DNA of 6,812 bases from Desulfobacteraceae bacterium (GTDB lineage Bacteria > Desulfobacterota > Desulfobacteria > Desulfobacterales > Desulfobacteraceae), in NCBI GenBank assembly GCA_003354055.1, contig PIVQ01000390.1:1-6812 (forward strand). Reading direction: 5' to 3'. The first letter of the stretch is position 1. The number at the start of each line of letters is the position of its first letter. This document shows, piece after piece, positions 1-6,114 of this stretch. The position numbers were made by a program, and so were the translations under genes. The notes beneath the pieces are model-generated. The model did not search any database. It was not told where the DNA came from and saw nothing but the letters and a program-made list of their open reading frames with translations.

Positions 1-16
1 GATACAGGAGAATGCA

Positions 17-50
17 AGAAAAAAGGCCGGAGAAAATCATCCCCGGCCTT
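17..50 (-). terminator. Rho-independent terminator at the end of the operon
   Basis: Read on the minus strand, a perfect 8-bp stem (AAGGCCGG paired with CCGGCCTT, at 43-50 and 23-30) encloses a 12-base loop. The stem runs directly into a stretch of six Ts (19-24, the first two inside the stem). It begins 22 bases downstream of the M23-like gene's TAA stop and points the right way to end transcription of the whole minus-strand cluster. On the other strand only the stem is symmetrical; there is no T tract at 51-60, so termination is one-directional. Confidence 0.9.
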
Positions 51-72
51 ACGCGCATATTTATCTGCGTTT

Positions 73-735
73 TTAACGTGTAAATAAAGACAGGGGAGAG
101 GGGCAAATGCTGTCCATCACTGCCAGATCATTTGCAGCGCAATACCCTTTGGATACCCAGCCCTCATCATAGCCTTTTTGAGTGATGACCTGGAGATGGG
201 TATGATAAAACCAATTGCCGTTTTCATGGAAATCACCGATCCTTGCAAAGACCTCGCCGGCCTTGAATGCTGCCCCAACGTCAGGAAGAAGTTCTTTGTT
301 CAGATGACCGTAAATGCTGTAAAACGTTTCAAAATAGGGACTATCGTGGCGGAGGAGGACATTGCCGCCGTAATTTCCCTCACCCTCTTCATAGTAACTT
401 TCCTGGACAACCGCATCTAAGGGGGCATAAAGCGGGGTGGCCAGATCCACGATAATATCCAGTCCCAGATGGAAGTACCGTTCCTCTTCCCGCATCTGGG
501 GGTACTGAGAGAGAATGGTCTGCCGGTCTTCGAGATAAGAGGCCAGCCCCCAGGTAAACCGACCCTGCATTTTCACCTCCAGCCAGGCCTGAAAGGCATG
601 CTGGTCCAGGATATCCACCTCATTGAACACGGGAGATCCAACCGACAGATCCACTACAAAAGGATCGCCGGAAAGCCCTTTGAATACAGGCTGGATATCA
701 ACTTTTTCACTATACGCCACATAGGGATACTGCAT
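73..735 (-). CDS. M23-family metallopeptidase-like protein without signal peptide
   Basis: This 220-residue protein carries the full M23 (LytM/lysostaphin-type) zinc site. His89 and Asp93 sit in HLGLD, His144 in YGHL, and His178 and His180 in HTHLQ. By analogy with LytM, His89, Asp93 and His180 would bind zinc, and His144 and His178 would be catalytic. M23 enzymes usually cut peptidoglycan cross-bridges outside the cytoplasm, but here the N-terminus (MQYPYVAYSEKVD) is polar, with no signal peptide, lipobox or membrane segment. The protein is therefore predicted to be cytoplasmic. The pattern APLDAVV ... YGHL ... GDFHENGNW ... HTHLQ with a late SPLSLF resembles, from memory, M23-type domains fused to class III aminotransferases; this is inference. 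The ATG follows the KamA-like stop codon after 11 bases, and its ribosome site (GAGGTGA) overlaps that TGA stop, so translation is probably coupled. It is the last gene before the terminator. The fold is secure; the substrate is unknown. Confidence 0.85.
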   Translation of the reverse strand: MQYPYVAYSEKVDIQPVFKGLSGDPFVVDLSVGSPVFNEVDILDQHAFQAWLEVKMQGRFTWGLASYLEDRQTILSQYPQMREEERYFHLGLDIIVDLATPLYAPLDAVVQESYYEEGEGNYGGNVLLRHDSPYFETFYSIYGHLNKELLPDVGAAFKAGEVFARIGDFHENGNWFYHTHLQVITQKGYDEGWVSKGYCAANDLAVMDSICPSPLSLFTR

Positions 736-746
736 CTTAAGTCACC

Positions 747-3209
747 TCAGGATATGGGAAAATCATTTGTTTTGATCAGGCCTTTAACCGGCACCAGAGG
801 GTACCCGTCCTCGCCAAATGCCACTGTATCTGGAAACTCAAAGTTTCTATCCATGGCCTTATAGTAGGATAATTCATAACAGCCAAGCTTTATTTTCAAC
901 CCGTCTTCGTCCCTGACAAACCGGGACGTGAGTCCGTAGTCGACCTCGCCCAGGGGGGTGGCCATTATATACCGCGGAATTTCCCTGCCTGATCCTTCCC
1001 GTCGGACCCGGGTGGCAATGTCAATGACATCGTAGGAATCCACGGGGAACTTTTCGTTCCAGGCATCCTGGACCGGTGTGCCGGTCACATACAGATGGTG
1101 AAACTCCATCCCTGCAGCTCTCAGGGCATGGGCCAGGTCATGGATGGCCTGGTCTGAGTCATTCACACCGCCAAGCAGGGGAACATTTGCATACACGGTG
1201 ATCCCACGGTTGTTCAAACGGCGGGCCAGGGCGGCATGCATCGGGGTGATCTCGTCTGCCAGCAGGGCCCAGGTTTCGATTTCCAGACGCAGGGGACCAA
1301 CCACGGACAGCCGGTTCAAATCTCCAAGAGTGGTAATAACAGCCCGCGTATACGTCTCAGGGGCCTGAACAAAGGCCGCGGACTTAATCCGGACCGAATT
1401 GACATGGGGAACATCTTTGAGACGCTTTACAAGCCGGCAGATATCATACAAATTGTCACTTACATCCCCTTCTCCTGAAATAATGACATCCGTGATCCAT
1501 GGATCATTTTGGATATATGCCAGTTCGGAATCCCCTCCGGCGGGTGACAGCCTGACACGGGTTTTATGGAGACGGTCCAGATGAGCCAGACCTGTAGTTA
1601 CAATGGAACTCCCGGTCTGACAGACGGTTGCAAGGTTCTGCCGCAACCGTTCCACCTCGTCTGGTGAGGCAGCCGGATTCATAGCGGCCTGCTTTGCGGG
1701 GCGGTTGCCGATGAGGTAGTCATCCGTTCCGATCTTTGCCATATACTGGATATCAATGGTGCCCTCGTCATTGATCCGGATATTGGACAGTTCATTTGCC
1801 AGGGGGGCAAATTGCTTGAAGTACTCTGGCGTATAGGGAGTGCGGATCCATATAAAGTTCTCGTTGCCCTCAACCCGTTCCACTGCCCAGCCGCTGGAAA
1901 ACCAGTCCATCTTTCCGATCGGAGTGGCGGTACAGATCCTCGGGATAGCCCGGTCTGACAGATGGGCTCTCATGTCCACAGCTGTGTCGATACCGTCCGA
2001 CAGTGGTTTCCAGTAGATGGAATTACCGTGGATGGGACTGCAGGGGATATAAAGGTAATGAAGTTCAGCCCCGGCGCCTCGCAGCAGATTGAACAGCCTT
2101 ACAAGTTCCGGCCCGGTATCATTGCAGTCGCTTAGAAACGGGGTCTGAATGTAAACGGCAATCCCGTTTTTCACAAGGTCGGAAATAATCTCAAGGCTTT
2201 CGGGTGAGACCTCATCCGGATGGATAAAATGGGTGGCCACCTCCATGCGTTTCCCATGCTGCTGGAGTTCGTAACTTTTCTGCTTAAGGTATTTGAGGTA
2301 GGCGCCCTCATGTTCCAGGAAAAGATCAGGATAATAGGCAATGGACCGGGTGGCCAGACGCAGGGTCTGGACATGGGGCACGGTCATTAGGCCGTCAATG
2401 GTAGCCGCCATGTTGGCGCGGTTCATGAACGGATCGCCGCCGGTGACCACAATTTCCTTTACCCGCGGCGAATTTTCCACGTGTATAACAGCATTGTACA
2501 CATCTTCCGGTGTGGGATTGGCCTCGTTTCTGGCATCCTTGTGTTTTCTAAAACAGAACCGGCAGTAGACCGGACATGTCATGTTAAGGAGAAAAATCAC
2601 ACGATTCTGGTACATCTGTTCCAGAAGTCCGTCGTGGAACTGGCCGATCCAGGTATTGGTATGGCCGATGGATTCCAGCTCCTCAACAAAGGGCAGGTAT
2701 TGGTAGGCCACATCCTGGGACACCATCATCTGACGGATGGTATGGCGGGAAAGCCGAACCGGATACCGCTCAATAACCGCCTGGAGATCTTCCCTCTGAT
2801 CGTCCGGGATATTCAGATTGGTTGCCCTGACCAACTGTTCCGTATCTTTGACGGACACATAGCCGTGCCCTGGAATAATCGCCTCCAGAAGGGCCACCAA
2901 AAACATAGACGGCAATGGGAAACCGTTCAGCGAAAGGCCTTTTCCCCTGTCCCTGCCGATGGCGTCAACGATGTTCCGAAAAAAAACCTGAGGATCACCT
3001 TCAAAGCCTGTGACGGCAAGAAGATTCTCCAATTTTGTTTTTCCGCTTCCTATACCTGCCGCTTCGACAAACGGCCTGCCGCAAAATTGTTCATTGCCGT
3101 AAACATTTAAAAATTCGATCCCGGATTGAACAAGCGTTACCAGGGGAACGTCCACCTGTTTGTCTGCAAACTGAAACCACGCACTGATAATGGGTTTTGT
3201 ATCTGTCAC
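747..3209 (-). CDS. Double-length KamA-type radical SAM protein (aminomutase-like), second half degenerate
   Basis: At 820 residues this is about twice the usual KamA length. KamA enzymes use S-adenosylmethionine, a 4Fe-4S cluster and PLP to move an amino group between the alpha and beta carbons of an amino acid. The first KamA unit spans about residues 195-445. It has the cluster motif CPVYCRFCFR (Cys212, Cys216, Cys219), GGDP at 257-260, ATHFIHPDEV at 325-334, QTPFLSDCND at 355-364, and ATPIGK ending at Lys433, a possible PLP lysine. Arg221, two residues after the last Cys, matches the arginine that binds the substrate carboxylate in lysine 2,3-aminomutase. A second unit (about 548-765) repeats the later strands: VIISGEGD, VPHVNSVRIKS, RLEIETWALLADEI, VPLLGGVND and IPRYIMATPLGE. 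It has no cysteine cluster, and Glu755 takes the place of Lys433. Residues 1-190 are a mostly helical-looking KamA-like lead-in. The start is GTG, with AGAGG seven bases upstream. The gene lies 2 bases after the 108-residue gene. The reaction is not certain; lysine 2,3-aminomutase should not be assumed. Confidence 0.88.
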   Translation of the reverse strand: MTDTKPIISAWFQFADKQVDVPLVTLVQSGIEFLNVYGNEQFCGRPFVEAAGIGSGKTKLENLLAVTGFEGDPQVFFRNIVDAIGRDRGKGLSLNGFPLPSMFLVALLEAIIPGHGYVSVKDTEQLVRATNLNIPDDQREDLQAVIERYPVRLSRHTIRQMMVSQDVAYQYLPFVEELESIGHTNTWIGQFHDGLLEQMYQNRVIFLLNMTCPVYCRFCFRKHKDARNEANPTPEDVYNAVIHVENSPRVKEIVVTGGDPFMNRANMAATIDGLMTVPHVQTLRLATRSIAYYPDLFLEHEGAYLKYLKQKSYELQQHGKRMEVATHFIHPDEVSPESLEIISDLVKNGIAVYIQTPFLSDCNDTGPELVRLFNLLRGAGAELHYLYIPCSPIHGNSIYWKPLSDGIDTAVDMRAHLSDRAIPRICTATPIGKMDWFSSGWAVERVEGNENFIWIRTPYTPEYFKQFAPLANELSNIRINDEGTIDIQYMAKIGTDDYLIGNRPAKQAAMNPAASPDEVERLRQNLATVCQTGSSIVTTGLAHLDRLHKTRVRLSPAGGDSELAYIQNDPWITDVIISGEGDVSDNLYDICRLVKRLKDVPHVNSVRIKSAAFVQAPETYTRAVITTLGDLNRLSVVGPLRLEIETWALLADEITPMHAALARRLNNRGITVYANVPLLGGVNDSDQAIHDLAHALRAAGMEFHHLYVTGTPVQDAWNEKFPVDSYDVIDIATRVRREGSGREIPRYIMATPLGEVDYGLTSRFVRDEDGLKIKLGCYELSYYKAMDRNFEFPDTVAFGEDGYPLVPVKGLIKTNDFPIS

Positions 3210-3211
3210 AC

Positions 3212-3538
3212 CTACACCTCTTCTGCCTTAAAGATATAAAAAACAATATTTTCTGAAAATCCAAATCCAAGGATCCCCCCCAGCACCTTGTCTTCTTTGC
3301 CGGGCAGCACCTGGATCACCAGGTATTCCATGGCAAGATCCATGTCCACCACCTGCTGCCAGGGCAGGTCCTTTTCCTTTAAAAACCCGTAGACCCTGTG
3401 GCCGGGATCAAATATGGATTCGCCCTGGTGTTTTAAATCATGCTCAAAAATGACGTAGCTTGCCGCAGGATCCAGTCCCTGTTTGATCCATACGAAATTT
3501 TTCTTTACAGGACCGGAATTGGAAGGAAATTTATCCAT
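3212..3538 (-). CDS. Small conserved-context protein of unknown function (108 aa)
   Basis: I do not recognise this family. The 108-residue product is soluble-looking, with no signal peptide, no membrane segment and no cysteine. It has a charged, aromatic-rich N-terminal half (KKNFVWIKQGLDP, YVIFEHDLKHQGES) and a more hydrophobic C-terminal half (AMEYLVIQVLPG, LGGILGFGFSENIVFYIF). This looks like a compact alpha/beta domain. The ATG at 3536-3538 begins 16 bases after the stop of the ATPase gene with an AGGG ribosome site, and the TAG stop is 2 bases before the GTG of the KamA-like gene. The reading frame is open throughout, sits between two certain genes and has good ribosome spacing, so it is very probably a real gene. 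Its position suggests a partner or accessory of the KamA-like enzyme; that is inference only. Confidence 0.75.
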   Translation of the reverse strand: MDKFPSNSGPVKKNFVWIKQGLDPAASYVIFEHDLKHQGESIFDPGHRVYGFLKEKDLPWQQVVDMDLAMEYLVIQVLPGKEDKVLGGILGFGFSENIVFYIFKAEEV

Positions 3539-3542
3539 GTTC

Positions 3543-3555
3543 AGCCCTGAGGGCT
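3543..3555 (-). other. Short palindrome spanning the ATPase stop codon and the next ribosome site
   Basis: AGCCCT and AGGGCT form 6-base inverted arms around a single base. The AGGG of the second arm is the presumed ribosome-binding site of the 108-residue gene, and the first arm overlaps the TGA stop of the PotA-like gene. As RNA it could fold only as a short 4-bp stem with a 5-base loop. It might slightly hide the ribosome site until the ribosome from the upstream gene arrives. It may also be chance. Confidence 0.3.
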
Positions 3556-4664
3556 CATCCGTTCAAAAACCTGCAGTGAAACGGATCCGCCTGGATAAAT
3601 ACGGCATCCCCCCTGCGATAGGGGGAGCGTTTGACAAAATTGATCACATGGAGAACCTGTCCGGATGAAAGTTCCACAAAGTAGCTGACCTCTCCGCCCA
3701 TATAGCTTCTGTCCACAATTTTCCCGGTGAAGTAGTTCATGCCCTCTTCACGGGTCAGGTCCTCCCTGTATCCCAGGGTCATTTTCTGGGCCCGGATCAC
3801 GATTTCGGCCCGGTCTCCTTTGGCAAAAGGTCCGGCCGGATTCGCAAGGACAATGCTGTCATCCGCCAGTCTCACCATGAGGTATCCGTTCTCCTTTGCC
3901 TCCACCGTGGCATCTATAAAGTTGGAATGACCTAAGAAATCAGCAACAAAATGATTTGATGAATCGTTGTAGACCTCTTCGGGGGTTCCCTCCTGCTGTA
4001 CCACCCCGTCCTTCATCACCACGACCTTGTCGGACATGGACAGGGCTTCCCGCTGGTCATGGGTAACAAAAATCGTTGTCACACCCAGATCCTGCTGAAG
4101 GTTGTCAATCTCCCGGCGCATGTCTTCCCTTAAATTCTCATCCAGGGCAGACAGCGGTTCATCCATGAGCAGAACATCCGGTTCAATGACAATGGCCCTG
4201 GCCAGGGCGATCCGCTGCTGCTGACCGCCGGACAACTGGGAGGGCATTCGGTCGCCCACCCCGGGCAGTCTTACGGTTTCCAGCGCCTTTTCAACCTTGG
4301 CCGCGGCTTCAGCCTTTGAAAATCCCCGGTATTTCAGCCCAAAGGCCACATTGTCAAATATGGTTTTATGGGGAAACAAGGCATAATTCTGAAAAATCAT
4401 GCCCAGATTCCGCTTGTTGATAGGGGTATCGTTAATGCGTTTACCCTTGATATAGATATCCCCACAGGTCGGGGTTTCCAACCCTGCCAGCATCCTGAGC
4501 AGGGTGGTTTTTCCACAGCCGGACGGCCCGAGCAGGGTCACTAACGCCCCTTCCGGGATCTCAAGATCCATCCGTTTTACCGCTTCGACGTTACCGAACC
4601 GCTTTTCAATATTACTGAACTTTACAAATGCCGGGTCTTTATCTGCCAAACCTTTTCTCCACAA
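3555..4664 (-). CDS. potA: ABC transporter ATP-binding protein, PotA-like (spermidine/putrescine class)
   Basis: This cytoplasmic ATPase energises the importer encoded with it. All nucleotide-binding motifs are intact: Walker A GPSGCGKTT (46-54), Q-loop FQNYALFPH (91-99), signature LSGGQQQR (144-151), Walker B VLLMDEP (164-170), D-loop SALD (172-175) and switch His202 in VTHDQ. The C-terminal part, about 285-365, fits the TOBE domain typical of PotA, FbpC and related importers. At 369 residues the length is normal. No ATG lies near the N-terminus. Two TTG starts are plausible: 4662-4664, preceded by GGTGA, and 4647-4649, five residues further in, preceded by GGAG at seven bases. The sequence alone does not decide between them. 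Polyamine is the default substrate for this class, but close relatives move other small compounds, so the symbol denotes family membership only. Confidence 0.93.
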   Translation of the reverse strand: MWRKGLADKDPAFVKFSNIEKRFGNVEAVKRMDLEIPEGALVTLLGPSGCGKTTLLRMLAGLETPTCGDIYIKGKRINDTPINKRNLGMIFQNYALFPHKTIFDNVAFGLKYRGFSKAEAAAKVEKALETVRLPGVGDRMPSQLSGGQQQRIALARAIVIEPDVLLMDEPLSALDENLREDMRREIDNLQQDLGVTTIFVTHDQREALSMSDKVVVMKDGVVQQEGTPEEVYNDSSNHFVADFLGHSNFIDATVEAKENGYLMVRLADDSIVLANPAGPFAKGDRAEIVIRAQKMTLGYREDLTREEGMNYFTGKIVDRSYMGGEVSYFVELSSGQVLHVINFVKRSPYRRGDAVFIQADPFHCRFLNG

Positions 4665-4691
4665 TTTTCACCCCAAAGGGGGATAAGGTTG

Positions 4692-4718
4692 CGGTGCACG
4701 GGACAGGCCCGCGCACCG
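4692..4718 (-). other. Very stable hairpin in the leader of the PotA-like gene
   Basis: On the minus strand CGGTGCGCGGG pairs with CCCGTGCACCG around the loop CCTGT. In RNA this gives an 11-bp stem with one G-U pair and no mismatch. No T tract follows, so it is not a standard terminator. Lying between the binding-protein gene and the ATPase gene, it could protect the upstream message from 3' exonucleases and so favour binding protein over ATPase, as intercistronic hairpins do in other ABC operons. That role is inferred. Confidence 0.7.
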
Positions 4719-4722
4719 GTTC

Positions 4723-4738
4723 ATCACCTAGCGGTGAT
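4723..4738 (-). other. Small hairpin next to the strong hairpin
   Basis: ATCACC and GGTGAT form a perfect 6-bp stem around a 4-base loop (GCTA when read on the minus strand). It sits four bases upstream, in the direction of transcription, of the larger hairpin at 4692-4718. The two may stack as one RNA structure in the 210-base leader of the PotA-like gene. No T tract follows it. Confidence 0.5.
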
Positions 4739-4770
4739 TCAATATACTAATTTCTGCTTAGGAATCGTTA

Positions 4771-4864
4771 CAAAATAACTTGATCTAAATACCCTGAAGG
4801 GCAGAAGCTTGTTTCCAAAAACCCTCAAATGGGTATTTTTTAAACAAAAGATCAAGTAATTTTG
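4771..4864. repeat. 94-base imperfect inverted-repeat element between binding-protein and ATPase genes
   Basis: The ends are 16-base inverted arms matching at 15 of 16 positions: 4771-4786 (CAAAATAACTTGATCT) and 4849-4864 (AGATCAAGTAATTTTG). Inside these, AAATACCC (4787-4794) pairs with GGGTATTT (4831-4838). The inner arm adjoins the outer arm directly on one side and is ten bases away from it on the other. The 36-base centre, with parts of the inner arms, can instead form two small hairpins, CCC-TGAA-GGG (4792-4801) and ACCC-TCAAAT-GGGT (4821-4834). The element is AT-richer than the genes around it and starts ten bases after the binding-protein stop codon. No target-site duplication is visible. 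It looks like a dispersed intergenic repeat or small non-autonomous element, or a folded RNA; copy number cannot be judged from one window. Confidence 0.6.
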
Positions 4865-4874
4865 AAGCCGATCC

Positions 4875-6035
4875 TTATCCGGCCATGACCCGGTCCCATT
4901 TTTCCGCCCAGTCCAGCTGATGGCCGTTCCAATAGGCAGGATCTGCAAACAGGTAGCCGTCAAGCTTGCCTGTAGGATCAAAGGCCGGCAGTTTTTTAAC
5001 TTCATCAGGCATGGGGACCTTGGTGGGATCCAGTGACGTCGGATAATTCTGACCCTTGGCAACGGCAATGGCGGCCTCAGGCTCCAGCATGAAATTCAAC
5101 AGTTTCTGGGCAACATCCAAATCAGTTCCCTTGAGCACATACATGTACTCCATCCAGGAGTAGGTACCGTCCGGAGCAAGGTATCCAATGGGGTGCCCCT
5201 GTTTCTGGAGGGCAGCCACCCGGCCGGACCAGGCGACAGTCGCATAGATTTCACCGTTGCCCAGCAGACTCATGAGTTCGGATCCTGATGCCCAGTATTT
5301 TTTAATCAGTTTACGCTGGGCCTTAAGCGCATCCCAGACCGCACCCTCATCCGTGATGTTGTTGGGGCTTTGGCCGGTGTGCAGGGCTGCGTACCACATA
5401 TTGGTCCTGAAATCTCCGCCCCAGGTTCCCAGTTTACCTTTCAGGCTCGCGTCGAAAAGCAGGGAGGCTCCAAGTTTTTCCGCCTTTTCCTTGGATATTT
5501 TGTCCGTGTTATAGGCAATGCCGGTCTGGCCTAAGTCATAGGGAACCGCGGACAGGGTGCCACCGGAGATGCCTTTAAGGGTATCGGTCATCTTGGTCAT
5601 GACGTTTTTCAGATTGGGAATCTTGGCCTCATCCAGGGTAACACCGAATCCTAAGTCCGTATACCTGGCATAGTCGTACACCGCACTGAGATGAGCGATA
5701 TTAAACTCACCTCCGGGCGGATAGGAGGCTTTCACCTGGGTTAAAAAGGCATCCATACCGGTAAAGGCAGCATCAACAACCTTGATTCCGGATGCCTTGG
5801 TAAAGGGATCAAAGGCAAACTGCCGCAGGGCCTCGGAGGTGGAGCCGCCCCAGGAGTGGCAGGTAATGGCTTTGCTGCCGGAAAAGGCCTGTTTCACTAG
5901 GCCAAAGGGGCCGCCCAGGACGCCCAGCGTAGCGCCGGCAATGCCGGCGAACTTAACAAAATCCCGGCGGGAAATCTGTCCGTCTTTGTAAGCCAAGTGT
6001 ACGTCATCCAATCTTTTTTCCAGCTCTTTAACCAT
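4875..6035 (-). CDS. potD: ABC transporter periplasmic substrate-binding protein, PotD/PotF-like, Tat-exported
   Basis: This 386-residue protein is a type II periplasmic binding protein of the PotD/PotF class that would capture the ligand and deliver it to the membrane permeases. A twin-arginine export signal is clear: SRRDFVK at residues 22-28, followed by a hydrophobic stretch (FAGIAGATLGVLGG) and a likely cleavage region near residues 48-55. A charged 20-residue lead precedes the arginine pair, as is common in Tat signals. There is no lipobox, so it should be soluble in the periplasm. Mature-domain hallmarks include AITCHSWGG as the first strand, VPYDLGQTGIAYNTDKI and YATVAWSGRVAALQKQGH near the hinge, and LLNFMLEPEAA near the C-terminus. 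The ATG has a strong ribosome site (AAAGGAG, about six bases upstream). The ligand cannot be read from the sequence; polyamine is the family default. Confidence 0.92.
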   Translation of the reverse strand: MVKELEKRLDDVHLAYKDGQISRRDFVKFAGIAGATLGVLGGPFGLVKQAFSGSKAITCHSWGGSTSEALRQFAFDPFTKASGIKVVDAAFTGMDAFLTQVKASYPPGGEFNIAHLSAVYDYARYTDLGFGVTLDEAKIPNLKNVMTKMTDTLKGISGGTLSAVPYDLGQTGIAYNTDKISKEKAEKLGASLLFDASLKGKLGTWGGDFRTNMWYAALHTGQSPNNITDEGAVWDALKAQRKLIKKYWASGSELMSLLGNGEIYATVAWSGRVAALQKQGHPIGYLAPDGTYSWMEYMYVLKGTDLDVAQKLLNFMLEPEAAIAVAKGQNYPTSLDPTKVPMPDEVKKLPAFDPTGKLDGYLFADPAYWNGHQLDWAEKWDRVMAG

Positions 6036-6067
6036 TGATCTCTCCTTTTATCTAAGCGTTAAGGTTT

Positions 6068-6089
6068 CCGGAACTATCAAAGGTTCCGG
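6068..6089 (-). other. Intercistronic hairpin upstream of the binding-protein gene
   Basis: CCGGAAC and GTTCCGG form a perfect 7-bp stem with an 8-base loop, within the 79-base gap between the permease and the binding-protein genes. No T run follows on the minus strand. The same bases also form a near-direct repeat (AAGGTTTCCGG at 6061-6071, AAGGTTCCGG at 6080-6089). It may stabilise the 5' end of a processed binding-protein message. Function is inferred. Confidence 0.5.
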
Positions 6090-6114
6090 GTGCCGTGATC
6101 TAATATTTTAACCG

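Noticed and set aside
73..735. Endolysin or prophage lysis gene
   Set aside because: The M23 fold can occur in phage lysins, but there is no holin, phage structural gene or integrase nearby, and the gene is coupled to a metabolic enzyme gene.
469..864. A 131-codon plus-strand open frame crossing the M23-like/KamA-like junction
   Set aside because: It is antisense to both genes, including their coupled stop/start region, and has no family resemblance.
2481..3110. A 209-codon open frame on the plus strand inside the KamA-like gene
   Set aside because: It lies wholly antisense to a well-supported gene with intact family motifs. Its translation has no recognisable domain, and no ribosome site stands out. 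It is a shadow of the codon pattern on the other strand.
747..3209. Lysine 2,3-aminomutase of the acetyl-beta-lysine osmolyte pathway (ablA)
   Set aside because: The length is double, the lysine-recognising aspartates appear absent, and no acetyltransferase (ablB) gene adjoins it within the window.
4744..4773. Possible sigma-70 promoter for the ATPase gene (TTGTAA, 18-base spacer, TAGTAT, minus strand)
   Set aside because: Only four of six bases match at each box, and the -35 box overlaps the end of the inverted repeat. In AT-rich DNA such a match is expected by chance.
4816..4845. Possible bidirectional terminator (ACCC-TCAAAT-GGGT flanked by A and T runs) after the binding-protein gene
   Set aside because: The stem is only four base pairs, too weak to call a terminator. 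It is also explained as part of the larger inverted repeat, and the genes downstream have no clear promoter of their own.
4739..5068. A 109-codon minus-strand frame running from inside the binding-protein gene through the inverted-repeat element
   Set aside because: Two thirds is an alternative frame of a certain gene and the rest is translation of the palindromic repeat. There is no domain, and its start lies inside the binding-protein gene.
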